From Ascidiaceihabitans donghaensis (GTDB taxonomy: Bacteria; Pseudomonadota; Alphaproteobacteria; Rhodobacterales; Rhodobacteraceae): 64,000 nucleotides of DNA. Shown here in pieces: positions 52,696 to 60,465 of this stretch (position 1 is its first letter; every line of letters begins with the position of its first letter). Under the pieces are notes generated by a model. That model ran no database searches and was not told the DNA's origin. It worked only from the letters and a program-made list of their open reading frames with translations. The position numbers and the translations under genes were made by a program. The stretch spans positions 1,364,001 to 1,428,000 of the forward strand of contig NZ_OMOR01000001.1 in assembly GCF_900302465.1 (NCBI RefSeq), read 5' to 3'.

Positions 52696-52779
52696 TGGTG
52701 GGCGACCCTGGAATCGAACCAGGCGTGCGTCTCCGCGAGGGAGTTACAGTCCCCTGCCACACCTTGCGGCCTGTCGCCC
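52696..52779 (-). tRNA. tRNA-Tyr (anticodon GTA)
   Basis: An 84-base class II tRNA with encoded CCA. The acceptor stem is GGGCGAC/GTCGCCC, the anticodon loop CTGTAAC gives GTA, a long variable arm (CGCGGAGACGCG) is present, and the T arm is CCTGGTTCGATTCCAGG. Its 3' end serves as one border of the small island to its left (see 50296-50319). Confidence 0.95.
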
Positions 52780-52899
52780 ACTGTCTAACGCGTTGCGTCT
52801 GACGTGAGGGCGTGATTACAAGCGACCTAAAGGCCCGTCAAGACGGAAATTGCGCGAAATGCGCATACGTGGCGTGGCATCAATACAAAGGTGCATTTT

Positions 52900-53676
52900 A
52901 TGAAAAAACCAAAGTGGGTTGTTGAGAAAGAACAGGGCAAAAAAGCGCAAGCGAACGAGACGGTTTGGCTGTTTGGTTTGCATGCGGTGCGCGATGCTTT
53001 GATGAACCCCGCGCGCAAGCGGTTGCGTTTGATTGTGACGCTGAATGCACAAAACAAGCTGGAAGATGCGATTGCGGCATCGGGAATGACTCCCGAGTTG
53101 GTCGATCCGCGCAAATTCAACGCGCCGCTTGATCCGGGGTCCGTGCATCAGGGGGCCGCGTTAGAGGTCAAGCCGCTGGATTGGGGGCGTCTGGACGATG
53201 TGGCCATCGGGCGAGAAGCGCCGCGTTTGATTTTGTTGGACCGCGTGACCGATCCGCACAATGTAGGTGCGATCTTGCGATCGGCTGAAGTGCTTGGTGC
53301 ATCCGCCGTGATTGGCACGCGCCACCATTCGGCCCCCGAAACAGGGGCTTTGGCGAAAACGGCCAGTGGCGCGTTGGAACGCCAGCCCTATTTGCGGGTG
53401 CGCAATCTGTCGGATGCCATCGTGGCATTGCAGGGCATGGGATATCTGGTGCTGGGTCTGGATGGCGAGGCCGATAAAACCATCGAAGCGGCCGTGGACG
53501 GTGTTCAGGACCGCCCCGTTGCGCTTGTTTTGGGGGCTGAAGGGCCAGGATTGCGTCAAAAGACCAAAGAAACATGCGATATGTTGGTGCGGATTGACGC
53601 ATCTGGTGCATTTGGATCGCTTAACGTCTCAAATGCTGCAGCTTTGGCCCTATATGCGTCTCAGAGCAGGGGCTAG
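52900..53676 (+). CDS. rlmB: 23S rRNA 2'-O-methyltransferase RlmB-like (TrmH/SpoU family)
   Basis: A 258-residue SPOUT methyltransferase. An N-terminal L30e-like substrate-binding domain (VWLFGLHAVRDALMNP) precedes the knotted catalytic domain with LLDRVTDPHNVGAILRSAEVLGA (motif 1), LVLGAEGPGLR (motif 2) and IDASGAFGSLNVSNAAALALY (motif 3). The set fits RlmB, which methylates G2251 of 23S rRNA; other TrmH members are possible. The ATG at 52900 has AAAGG upstream. It is divergent from the tRNA-Tyr gene. Confidence 0.9.
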   Translation: MKKPKWVVEKEQGKKAQANETVWLFGLHAVRDALMNPARKRLRLIVTLNAQNKLEDAIAASGMTPELVDPRKFNAPLDPGSVHQGAALEVKPLDWGRLDDVAIGREAPRLILLDRVTDPHNVGAILRSAEVLGASAVIGTRHHSAPETGALAKTASGALERQPYLRVRNLSDAIVALQGMGYLVLGLDGEADKTIEAAVDGVQDRPVALVLGAEGPGLRQKTKETCDMLVRIDASGAFGSLNVSNAAALALYASQSRG

Positions 53677-53708
53677 GAGACAGGTATTTGGGCTTTCCAA
53701 CAAAGATT

Positions 53709-54002
53709 ATGACATGCTGTTATTGCGGCACACGCGCGGCGCTGGTGTTGAAAAACTCCGGGCGGCACGAGTTGATGTGCAGCAGTTGTGGTGCACCCTT
53801 GCATGATCTGAAACGCTTGCCAATGGTCAAGATGGGCGACCGTGAATTGGTGCGGCCCAGTGCGGTGCGGTCGCCGAAACCTGTTAAGTCGCACAAACCC
53901 GAGAAAAAGCCGCCCAAAAAGAAGAAGTCAAAAAAGCGTAAGGGCTTTTTCAAAGACTTTCTCGAAGAGGCCGTTGATTTTGTTGAGGATATTTTTGATT
54001 AG
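53709..54002 (+). CDS. Small zinc-ribbon protein with Lys-rich linker
   Basis: A 97-residue protein. C3-x2-C6 and C24-x2-C27 (MTCCYCG and LMCSSCG) form a zinc ribbon. The middle is extremely basic (KPEKKPPKKKKSKKRKG), and the last 18 residues are acidic and amphipathic (FFKDFLEEAVDFVEDIFD). This suggests nucleic-acid binding with a C-terminal interaction helix. The ATG at 53709 puts the first cysteine at residue 3; a TTG at 53688 is in frame. It lies 32 bp after rlmB in the same direction. Function unknown. Confidence 0.7.
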   Translation: MTCCYCGTRAALVLKNSGRHELMCSSCGAPLHDLKRLPMVKMGDRELVRPSAVRSPKPVKSHKPEKKPPKKKKSKKRKGFFKDFLEEAVDFVEDIFD

Positions 54003-54170
54003 TGCATTTCGCGCTTGAGAATTTCGGCAAAAACCCGCCGAAAATTAGCGCTTTGTTCACACAATCCGTCGAGGGTCTTTTAAGGCGCACAAAACATCAT
54101 ATGTGCAATTTACAGCACGCGGGATTGGAACACCCGCAGGTGCACTACTGTCCCTCGTTCCGCACTTTAT

Positions 54171-54203
54171 GCGCCCCGGGCTTCGGCCTGTGGGCGCTTT
54201 TTT
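54171..54203 (+). terminator. Rho-independent terminator after the zinc-ribbon gene
   Basis: GCGCCC...GGGCGC outer stem with an inner CGGGC-TTCG-GCCTG stem, followed by TTTTTT. It lies 30 bp before the CoA-binding protein gene and ends the rlmB transcription unit. Confidence 0.8.
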
Positions 54204-54232
54204 CTGCGTGATTTTATGTGTAGAGATTCTTC

Positions 54233-54700
54233 ATGACTTACACTGACTCGTTTTTGAAGACTGTTCTGCAAAGCTCCAAACGCATTGCAATTGTGGGGGT
54301 GTCGATGAACCCAGTGCGCCCCAGTTATTTTGTGGCGCGGTATCTTGGGTTGAAAGGGTTCACCATCGTGCCTGTAAATCCCGGTCATGCCGGCAAGACA
54401 CTTTTGGGTGAAACGGTTGTCGGAACCCTGAGTGACATCGAGAAACCGGTTGATATGATTGATATTTTCCGCCGCTCTGAAGCTGTGCCCGCGATCGTAG
54501 ACGAAGCATTGGCGTGTTTTCCCGACCTGAAAACAATATGGATGCAGATTGGCGTTGAACACGCCGAGGCCGCGGCATTGGCACAAGCGCGCGGTGTCGC
54601 GGTGATCCAAAACCGGTGTCCAAAGATTGAATACCAACGCCTGTTTGGAGAATTGCGGCAGGGTGGATTCGCGACCGGAGTGATCAGTTCCAAGCTGTGA
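54233..54700 (+). CDS. CoA-binding domain protein (YccU type)
   Basis: A 155-residue protein that is a single CoA-binding Rossmann domain (PF13380). IAIVGVSMNPVRPSYFVARYL is the nucleotide loop, VPVNPGHAGKTLLGETVV the second strand, and IWMQIGVEHAEAAALAQARGVAVIQNRCPKIE the C-terminal part. It resembles the CoA-binding half of succinyl-CoA synthetase alpha. Its cellular role is unknown. It is convergent with hisE (5-bp gap). Confidence 0.92.
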   Translation: MTYTDSFLKTVLQSSKRIAIVGVSMNPVRPSYFVARYLGLKGFTIVPVNPGHAGKTLLGETVVGTLSDIEKPVDMIDIFRRSEAVPAIVDEALACFPDLKTIWMQIGVEHAEAAALAQARGVAVIQNRCPKIEYQRLFGELRQGGFATGVISSKL

Positions 54701-54705
54701 TCGTT

Positions 54706-55011
54706 TCAGCGGCTCGCTTTTTCAGCGATGCCGGATTTGGATTGACGACTGGCCAATTCCGTCACGACCTCGTCCAAAGTGACATCGCGCGCAGCAAGCA
54801 TTACCATCAAGTGATACATTACATCGGCAGCTTCTGACGTAAGTTTGGCACGGTCGCCTTTCACAGCTTCGATAATCGCTTCGATCGCTTCTTCCCCGAA
54901 CTTTTCGGCGCATTTTTCCGGGCCTTTGGCCAGCAATTGTGCCGTCCAGCTTGACGTGGGATCTGCGTTTTTGCGCGATTGAATTGTCTCAAACAGGTCT
55001 TGCAGGGTCAT
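54706..55011 (-). CDS. hisE: Phosphoribosyl-ATP diphosphatase
   Basis: HisE, 101 residues, removes pyrophosphate from phosphoribosyl-ATP, the second step of histidine synthesis. It has the MazG-like all-alpha fold with [21 protein letters not shown] (metal-binding Glu residues) and [19 protein letters not shown]. Its start overlaps the hisF stop (ATGA). It is the last gene of the hisA-hisF-hisE segment. Confidence 0.96.
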   Translation of the reverse strand: MTLQDLFETIQSRKNADPTSSWTAQLLAKGPEKCAEKFGEEAIEAIIEAVKGDRAKLTSEAADVMYHLMVMLAARDVTLDEVVTELASRQSKSGIAEKASR

Positions 55012-55769
55012 GTCAGCCTCATCGCGATACCGGCGTCAGCCATGTGTTGCTTGGCCTCTTGAATGGTGTATTCGCCAAAGTGAAAGATTGAGGCCGCCAA
55101 CACAGCAGATGCCCCGCCTTTGGTCACACCATCCACCAGATGATCCAGATTTCCCACGCCTCCGGAGGCGATCACAGGGATTGTAACAGCATCCGAAATG
55201 GCACGCGTCAAAGGCAGGTTGAAGCCTTGTTTCGTGCCGTCGCGATCCATGGAGGTCAACAGGATTTCGCCCGCCCCCTTGGCCGCAGCCGTGCGTGCAA
55301 ATTCAACAGCGTCTATTCCTGTGGGTTTGCGCCCGCCATGCGTGAAAATTTCCCATTTGCCGGGGCTGACTGTTTTGGCGTCGATGGCACAAACGATGCA
55401 TTGGCTGCCAAAATGGTCTGACGCCTCTGCCAGCACATCGGGATTTGCCACGGCGGCGGAATTGAAGCTGACTTTGTCTGCACCCGCCAAAAGCAGGTCA
55501 CGCACATCCGCAGTTGTGCGCACGCCCCCACCCACCGTCAGCGGGATATAGCATTGTTCAGCGGTGCGCGTCACAACGTCGAACATTGTGCCACGGTTTT
55601 CATGTGTCGCATGAATGTCCAGAAAGCACAGTTCGTCTGCGCCGGCGGCATCATATGCGCGGGCTGCATCCACGGGATCGCCTGCGTCGCGCAAGCCCAC
55701 AAAGTTTACGCCTTTGACGACACGACCGTCAGCGACATCAAGGCAGGGAATAATACGGGTTTTTAACAT
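55008..55769 (-). CDS. hisF: Imidazole glycerol phosphate synthase cyclase subunit
   Basis: HisF, 253 residues, is the TIM-barrel cyclase that combines with the glutaminase HisH to make imidazole glycerol phosphate and AICAR. It starts [23 protein letters not shown], with the catalytic Asp in CLD, and has [13 protein letters not shown] with the second catalytic Asp and two phosphate-binding GG loops (VGGGVR and ASGGVG). It is followed by hisE with a 4-base overlap. Upstream lies a small membrane-protein gene. Confidence 0.97.
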   Translation of the reverse strand: MLKTRIIPCLDVADGRVVKGVNFVGLRDAGDPVDAARAYDAAGADELCFLDIHATHENRGTMFDVVTRTAEQCYIPLTVGGGVRTTADVRDLLLAGADKVSFNSAAVANPDVLAEASDHFGSQCIVCAIDAKTVSPGKWEIFTHGGRKPTGIDAVEFARTAAAKGAGEILLTSMDRDGTKQGFNLPLTRAISDAVTIPVIASGGVGNLDHLVDGVTKGGASAVLAASIFHFGEYTIQEAKQHMADAGIAMRLT

Positions 55770-55817
55770 GGGCGCATTATCGCTTGGAATTGGGGGCGGG
55801 GGAAGGGCTTTGGACCA

Positions 55818-56147
55818 TCACTGGACCTGCGCCCGCCGATTGAGAAATTCGAAAATTCCAGCCACAACCAGAATTGCGGGCCCTACAAAAAGGTACCCCA
55901 AGAAAGAGATTAACAGAGGTCCGGCAAGGGTTTGCGCGACAGGTGTCAAAAAAGAAGGTGTGCATTCTGTGAATCCGTTCAAGGACCCGCCAATGCATTG
56001 ATTGCCAAACAGTACGGACAAAAATAGCACGATCAGGAAATACAGTCCTCCCGATATGAGCAAACGCGCTGCAATCCGGCTTTTGGCAAATCGCGCCAAA
56101 CCTAGTGCGGCCAGACAAGGGGCCATCAATCCAAAGACTGTGAACAT
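55818..56147 (-). CDS. Small membrane protein within the his cluster
   Basis: A 109-residue protein with three hydrophobic helices (MAPCLAALGLARFA, LLISGGLYFLIVLFLSVLFG, LISFLGYLFVGPAILVVAGIF). A two-cysteine loop (GNQCIGG...TECTPSF) between helices could form a disulfide. It lies 5 bp after hisA and 48 bp before hisF, so it is probably co-transcribed with histidine genes, though no role in the pathway is known. No family recognised. Confidence 0.65.
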   Translation of the reverse strand: MFTVFGLMAPCLAALGLARFAKSRIAARLLISGGLYFLIVLFLSVLFGNQCIGGSLNGFTECTPSFLTPVAQTLAGPLLISFLGYLFVGPAILVVAGIFEFLNRRAQVQ

Positions 56148-56152
56148 GCGGC

Positions 56153-56872
56153 TTACCCCTTTAAGGCGGTAAGGGCCGCGTTCAGGTCAATCGCCCCGTC
56201 ATAAAGGGCGCGCCCAGAGATGGCGCCTGCAATGACGCCGGTGTCTTTTAGCTGTGTCAAATCTTGCAACGACGACACACCACCCGAGGCGATGACGGGG
56301 ATGGAGACGGCCCGCGCCAACTGCGCCGTGGCGTCGATATTCGGCCCCCCCATGGCGCCGTCGCGCATAATGTCAGTATAAATGATGGCCGAGACCCCTG
56401 CGTCTTCAAACGATTTTGCAAGGTCCGTCACCATGACATCGGTTTCTTCGGCCCAGCCTTTGGTCGCGACTTTACCGTTTCTGGCGTCGATGCCCACCGC
56501 CACCTTGCCCGGATACGCGCGGGCCGCTTCACGCACCAGATCCGGGTTTTCGACAGCAACTGTTCCAAGGATGACCCGCGCCAGCCCTTTGTCCAACCAC
56601 CCTTCGATGGTGGCCATGTCGCGGATGCCACCACCCAACTGGGCAGGAACGGGACAGGATTTCAGGATGGCTTCGACCGGGGCCGCGTTCACTGGTGTGC
56701 CTGCAAAAGCGCCGTTCAGATCAACCAGATGCAGCCATTCGCACCCAGCCTCCACAAAAGCACGGGCTTGGGCTGCGGGGTCGTCATTGAACACGGTGCT
56801 TTGATCCATGTCGCCATGTACAAGGCGCACGGCTTGGCCGTCTTTCAAGTCGATGGCAGGGTAGAGGATCAT
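56153..56872 (-). CDS. hisA: ProFAR isomerase (HisA)
   Basis: HisA, 239 residues, isomerises ProFAR to PRFAR. It is a TIM barrel starting [21 protein letters not shown] (catalytic Asp in AIDLK), with [16 protein letters not shown] (second Asp) and two GG phosphate sites (LGGGIR and ASGGVS). The ATG at 56872 is chosen; the in-frame ATG at 56914 gives a His-rich leader unlike the family. Upstream, 415 bp of noncoding sequence with MITE-like repeats separates it from DUF2147 and hisH. Confidence 0.96.
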   Translation of the reverse strand: MILYPAIDLKDGQAVRLVHGDMDQSTVFNDDPAAQARAFVEAGCEWLHLVDLNGAFAGTPVNAAPVEAILKSCPVPAQLGGGIRDMATIEGWLDKGLARVILGTVAVENPDLVREAARAYPGKVAVGIDARNGKVATKGWAEETDVMVTDLAKSFEDAGVSAIIYTDIMRDGAMGGPNIDATAQLARAVSIPVIASGGVSSLQDLTQLKDTGVIAGAISGRALYDGAIDLNAALTALKG

Positions 56873-56957
56873 AGGATGTGCCTTCGTGTGATGATGATAG
56901 GCCGCTTTATGCACGACCCAGCCCGATTTGCAACGCGGGGGCTCATTTGCAGCGCGA

Positions 56958-57229
56958 CCTAGGGTCAGGACCCATTAATCTTGCATCGTCAGTTTGTCTG
57001 AGTTTCCCTGTGAAAAGGAATATCTGCGCAGGAAAAGTGGATCTATTTCAAGCAGGTAAGACGCCTCTCACAGGGAAACTCTGACAAACCCTTTGGGCGC
57101 ACATTTCACTTCATCTCAGCGGCCTCCCCCGCTTGCAAATAGAACCACTATTCGCCGCACGGCGCAAACCACTGATATTTCGTGAAATGTGCGCTGACGA
57201 CGCAAAATTAATGGGTCCTGACCCTAAGG
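56958..57229. mobile_element. MITE-like element with about 48-bp terminal inverted repeats
   Basis: The left end CCTAGGGTCAGGACCCATTA and the right end ATGGGTCCTGACCCTAAGG are inverted copies. The match continues inward (CTTGCATCGTCA against TGACGACGCAAA) and resumes after an insertion as GCGCACATTTCAC (57097-57109) against GTGAAATGTGCGC (57182-57194). The left repeat is thus split by the inner element. Without it the element is about 165 bp and has no coding capacity, so it would need a transposase in trans. The tip is itself a palindrome around GGGTCAGGACCC. Confidence 0.75.
56992..57089. mobile_element. Inner MITE-like element inserted in the left repeat of the outer one
   Basis: GTTTGTCTGAGTTTCCCTG (from 56992, running to TGTGA at 57013) and its complement ending CTCTGACAAAC (57068-57089) form 22-bp inverted repeats with one mismatch. 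The 54-bp core is noncoding. It lies between the CGTCA and GCGCAC halves of the outer left repeat, so it arrived later. Confidence 0.75.
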
Positions 57230-57287
57230 TCAGGCTTGCCAGACGGGGACACTTAAGGGAAGCTGTGGGGCAAATGGGAGGACGAAC

Positions 57288-57671
57288 ATGAAAACTTTTA
57301 TAGCAACTGCAGCGCTGACACTTGGACTGGCCGGGGGCGCATTGGCGGATCCCGTATTGGGAACATGGAAAACCCAAGTTGACGATGGCAACTATGCCCA
57401 TATCAAAATGGCGAAATGCGGTGACAAAGTGTGCGGTACAATCGCCAAAGCTTTTGACGCAAGTGGCCCGATCCAAACTGACAACGTTGGCAAAAAACTG
57501 GTCTGGGCGATGGTCCCAAAAGGCGACGGCTACTATGCGTCGGGCAAAATCTGGCAGCCGTCCACGGATAAGGTCTACAAATCCAAGATGTCTTTGTCGG
57601 GCAATTCTTTGAAAGTGTCCGGTTGCGTTGGCCCAATTTGCAAAAAACAGACATGGACGCGTGTAAACTAA
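57288..57671 (+). CDS. Secreted DUF2147 domain protein
   Basis: A 127-residue exported protein. The signal peptide is MKTFIATAALTLGLAGGALA (cleavage near residue 21). The mature part, PVLGTWKTQVDDGNYAHIKMAKCGDKVCGTI...GKIWQPSTDKVYKSKMSLSGNSLKVSGCVGPICKKQTW, matches DUF2147 (PF09917), a lipocalin-like beta fold with two conserved cysteine pairs. Function is unknown. It is inserted in the opposite direction between hisH and hisA. Confidence 0.92.
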   Translation: MKTFIATAALTLGLAGGALADPVLGTWKTQVDDGNYAHIKMAKCGDKVCGTIAKAFDASGPIQTDNVGKKLVWAMVPKGDGYYASGKIWQPSTDKVYKSKMSLSGNSLKVSGCVGPICKKQTWTRVN

Positions 57672-57688
57672 ACAGCTTTCGTGTCGGG

Positions 57689-57710
57689 GTAAGGTGCGCC
57701 TTGGCGCACC
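57689..57710. repeat. Short palindromic repeat, GTAAGGTG type (d)
   Basis: GTAA-GGTGCGCC-TT-GGCGCACC. The perfect 8-bp stem with TT loop is identical to the copy at 35016-35033. It lies 17 bp after the DUF2147 stop, in the gap to the convergent hisH. Confidence 0.7.
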
Positions 57711-57751
57711 TTCTTGTTTAAATCGGGCCGGTTTAGGTCTGCGCGGGGTGG

Positions 57752-58390
57752 CTAAGGCGTCCAGCGCAAAAAGTTCCCGATCATACGCAGACCGACACCC
57801 TGACTTTTTTCGGGGTGAAACTGCATGCCCAGCATCGTGTCGCGGCCGATGACTGCGGTGACATCGGTGCCATAGTCCACATGCGCCAGCCGTTGTGCGG
57901 GGTCGTTGACCTTAAAGTGGAATGAGTGCACAAAATAGGTATGGTCGCCGGACACGACCCCGTCCAGAACCGGATGCGGGTGCGAAATGATCAAATCATT
58001 CCACCCCATATGAGGCACCTTTAAAGACGCGCTATCGGGTTTGATTTCAACAACCTCTCCGCCGACCCAATCCAGGCCGGCAGTGTTTTGATACTCACGT
58101 CCCCATGTGGCCATCAGCTGCATGCCAACGCAGATGCCAAGGAAGGGGCGGCCCTTTTGTTCGACGGCCTCCTTCATGGCCTCAAACAGCCCACCCGTGC
58201 CGGTAAGCGCCGCATGACACGACGGAAACGCACCGTCTCCGGGCAGAACAATGCGGTCGGCGCGCGCAACGACATCGGCGTCCGATGTCACAACAACCTC
58301 GCCCGCGTCCAATTCGCGCGCCATGCGTTCAAAGGCTTTGTGGGCAGAGTGTAAGTTGCCGCTTTCATAGTCGATGATGGCTGTGAGCAT
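57752..58390 (-). CDS. hisH: Imidazole glycerol phosphate synthase glutaminase subunit
   Basis: HisH, 212 residues, is a class I glutamine amidotransferase that hands ammonia to HisF. The catalytic Cys is in GICVGMQLM (C87), and the His and Glu in MQFHPEKSQ near the C-terminus. It begins MLTAIIDYESGNLHS, a typical N-terminus. It lies 3 bp after hisB, so hisB-hisH are co-transcribed. hisF, its partner, lies 2 kb further on, past the DUF2147 gene and the MITEs. Confidence 0.97.
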   Translation of the reverse strand: MLTAIIDYESGNLHSAHKAFERMARELDAGEVVVTSDADVVARADRIVLPGDGAFPSCHAALTGTGGLFEAMKEAVEQKGRPFLGICVGMQLMATWGREYQNTAGLDWVGGEVVEIKPDSASLKVPHMGWNDLIISHPHPVLDGVVSGDHTYFVHSFHFKVNDPAQRLAHVDYGTDVTAVIGRDTMLGMQFHPEKSQGVGLRMIGNFLRWTP

Positions 58391-58393
58391 TGC

Positions 58394-58981
58394 TTACAAC
58401 GCCCCTTTGGTCGAAGGAATGTCGCCCGATTTGCGTGGATCCACTTCGACAGCCTGACGCAGGGCGCGGGCCACAGATTTGAAAGTGGCTTCGGCGATGT
58501 GGTGGCTGTTGAAGCCATGCAACATGTCGATGTGCAAGGTGATGCCGCCGTGGGTGGCCAGCGCTGTAAAGAATTCACGCACCAGTTCGGTGTCGAATGC
58601 ACCAATCTTCTGGGTTGGCATATCCACATTCCAGATCAGGTAGGGCCGGGCCGACAGATCAAGAGCTGTGCGCACCTGGGCATCGTCCATGGGCAACAGG
58701 CAACTGCCGTAACGCACGATGCCGCGTTTGTCGCCCAAGGCTTGGGTCAGGGCTTGTCCAAGGGCGATACCTGTGTCCTCGACGGTGTGGTGATCGTCGA
58801 TGTGGGTGTCACCTTTGGCGCGGATCGTCATGTCGATCAGGGAATGGCGCGCCAGCTGGTCCAGCATGTGGTCGAAAAAGCCCACACCGGTCTGGTTGTC
58901 GTAGACCCCTGTGCCGTCGAGATTGACGGTCACTGAAATCTCGGTTTCAGCGGTGGTGCGGGTGATGGTGGCTTGGCGCAT
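58394..58981 (-). CDS. hisB: Imidazoleglycerol-phosphate dehydratase
   Basis: HisB, 195 residues, dehydrates imidazole glycerol phosphate. Two metal-binding repeats are visible: [16 protein letters not shown] with [18 protein letters not shown], and [16 protein letters not shown] with [20 protein letters not shown]. It is monofunctional (no phosphatase domain), as expected in alphaproteobacteria. The ATG at 58981 has GGAGAG upstream; an in-frame ATG at 59083 is not conserved. It heads the leftward hisB-hisH unit. Confidence 0.97.
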   Translation of the reverse strand: MRQATITRTTAETEISVTVNLDGTGVYDNQTGVGFFDHMLDQLARHSLIDMTIRAKGDTHIDDHHTVEDTGIALGQALTQALGDKRGIVRYGSCLLPMDDAQVRTALDLSARPYLIWNVDMPTQKIGAFDTELVREFFTALATHGGITLHIDMLHGFNSHHIAEATFKSVARALRQAVEVDPRKSGDIPSTKGAL

Positions 58982-59109
58982 ATCGGCTCTCCGGCTGGTG
59001 TTGGCCCGCTTATAGGCAGGTTGTGCGTCCGCGCCAAGATGCAGCCTTTGGGATTGCGCCCCCTTGGGGGGATGTGTCAGCAATGGGCAACAGCTTGAAG
59101 GAGTATCCC

Positions 59110-59349
59110 ATGAGCACCTGTGTATTCATCCAGATCCGTTGCAAACCCGGATCGACCTACAAAGTCGCGGAAGATATTGCGCTGCGCGAATTTCATTCAG
59201 AGCTGTATTCGACATCCGGCGACTATGATTTGCTGATGAAAGCCTACATTCCAAGTGACGAAGATGTCGGGAAATACATCAACGATCATTTGCTGGATAT
59301 TGTTGGGATCGAACGGTCTTTGACGACCATGACGTTCAAAGCCTTTTAA
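59110..59349 (+). CDS. Stand-alone Lrp/AsnC effector (RAM) domain protein
   Basis: A 79-residue protein that is only the ligand-binding domain of Lrp/AsnC regulators, without a helix-turn-helix: [20 protein letters not shown] and [17 protein letters not shown] show the RAM fold. Such proteins bind amino acids and may modulate full-length Lrp relatives by forming mixed oligomers. AAGGAG precedes the ATG at 59110. An aminotransferase gene follows 80 bp later, after two palindromic repeats. Confidence 0.88.
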   Translation: MSTCVFIQIRCKPGSTYKVAEDIALREFHSELYSTSGDYDLLMKAYIPSDEDVGKYINDHLLDIVGIERSLTTMTFKAF

Positions 59350-59354
59350 GGCGG

Positions 59355-59410
59355 GGTGCACCAAGGTGCACCTTACGATTTTGACCTCGTAAGGTGGGCT
59401 TCAGCCCACC
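59355..59410. repeat. Inverted pair of GTAAGGTG-type palindromic repeats (e, f)
   Basis: The left unit is GGTGCACC-AA-GGTGCACC-TTACGA, the right unit is TCGTAA-GGTGGGCT-TC-AGCCCACC. The CCTTACGA and TCGTAAGG ends are inverted copies separated by TTTTGACC, so the pair can fold as two small hairpins or one long one. It lies between the RAM-protein gene and the class IV aminotransferase. Confidence 0.7.
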
Positions 59411-59429
59411 ACCTGTCCAAGGGACCTAC

Positions 59430-60362
59430 ATGACCGATACACATACCACCCATGACGCGCTGGAAGATGCCCGCAACCACGACATCAAGATCTACGTCAA
59501 CGGTGATATTGTGCACCGCGACGATGCCAAAGTGTCGGTCTACGACAGCGGCTTTATGCTGGGGGACGGCATGTGGGAAGGTATGCGCCTGTATGACGGG
59601 GTTTGGTCGTTCTTTGATGATCACATGGACCGCTTCTATGACAGTTGCAAAGCCGTCTCATTGGATGTGGGCATGGACCGCGCGGGCATCATGGAGGCTT
59701 TGACCGCAACAGCGCGTGCCAACGACATGCACACCGATGTGCATTGCCGCCTGATGCTGACCCGTGGCGTAAAGGTCAAACCTTTCCAGCACCCGTCGCT
59801 CAGCCGCTCTGGCCCCACGCTGGTCATCATTATGGAACATTCCAAACCCGCAGATGCTCTGCAATCCAAAGGTATCCGCTTGGCCACAGTGCCCCAAGTG
59901 CGCGGTTTGCCGATGTCGCAAGACGCCAAGTACAACAGCCACTCCAAGCTGAACTGTGTCATTGCCTGTCTGCAGGCCGAACAGGCGGGGGCCGACGAGG
60001 GGCTGATGCTGGACCCCCATGGGTTTGTAAACACCACCAACGCTTGCAACTTTTTCATCGTGCGCAAAGGGGCTGTTTGGACGTCGACGGGAGACTATTG
60101 CATGAACGGTGTCACCCGCCAGAAGGTCATAGATCTGTGTCGCGCCAACGACATTCCGGTTTTTGAGAAAAACTATTCACTGTATGAGGCATATGGCGCG
60201 GATGAAGCCTTTTTGACCGGAACGTTTGGGGCGCAGACCCCTGTGGCAGAGATTGATGGCAAGCCCATCGGTGATGGCCATCGACCCGTCACGGCGCGGA
60301 TCAGAGAGCTTTACAAGGACTTAATCGCGCAAGACATTCAGGCGCAAAGCGCTGCGGTTTAA
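59430..60362 (+). CDS. Class IV aminotransferase (BCAT/D-amino-acid type)
   Basis: A 310-residue fold-type IV PLP enzyme. IYVNGDIVHRDDAKVSVYDSGFMLGDGMWEGMR is the N-domain, AKYNSHSKLNCVIACLQAEQAGADEGLMLD holds the PLP lysine (about residue 180), and GFVNTTNACNFFIVRKG with NGVTRQKVIDLC are the phosphate-binding parts. The family covers branched-chain, D-amino-acid and aminodeoxychorismate-type enzymes; which one is unclear. AAGGGA precedes the ATG at 59430. Tryptophan 2,3-dioxygenase follows, so a role in amino-acid degradation is possible. Confidence 0.9.
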   Translation: MTDTHTTHDALEDARNHDIKIYVNGDIVHRDDAKVSVYDSGFMLGDGMWEGMRLYDGVWSFFDDHMDRFYDSCKAVSLDVGMDRAGIMEALTATARANDMHTDVHCRLMLTRGVKVKPFQHPSLSRSGPTLVIIMEHSKPADALQSKGIRLATVPQVRGLPMSQDAKYNSHSKLNCVIACLQAEQAGADEGLMLDPHGFVNTTNACNFFIVRKGAVWTSTGDYCMNGVTRQKVIDLCRANDIPVFEKNYSLYEAYGADEAFLTGTFGAQTPVAEIDGKPIGDGHRPVTARIRELYKDLIAQDIQAQSAAV

Positions 60363-60387
60363 GTCCAGAAAAAGCATCCGTGTATTT

Positions 60388-60417
60388 CCTTCATGTCTAA
60401 AGTTTCATGCTTGAAGG
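60388..60417. promoter_or_regulatory. Inverted repeat upstream of kynA
   Basis: CCTTCATG...CATGCTTGAAGG gives CCTTCA/TGAAGG arms 18 bases apart in the 103-bp gap before kynA. It may be an operator. No clear terminator of the aminotransferase gene is visible. Confidence 0.3.
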
Positions 60418-60465
60418 AATGTGCGCCAAGGCATAAGCTGGCCCCAAATTCGAAAGGAATTTGAC

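Larger units (their letters stand above)
56873..57287. other. Gene-free region containing nested MITE-like elements
   Basis: 415 bp between hisA and the DUF2147 gene. Positions 56958-57229 are two nested inverted-repeat elements (annotated separately). The flanks, 56873-56957 and 57230-57287, must hold the hisA promoter and the DUF2147 promoter; GGGAGGACG before 57288 is the latter's ribosome-binding site. Confidence 0.7.
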
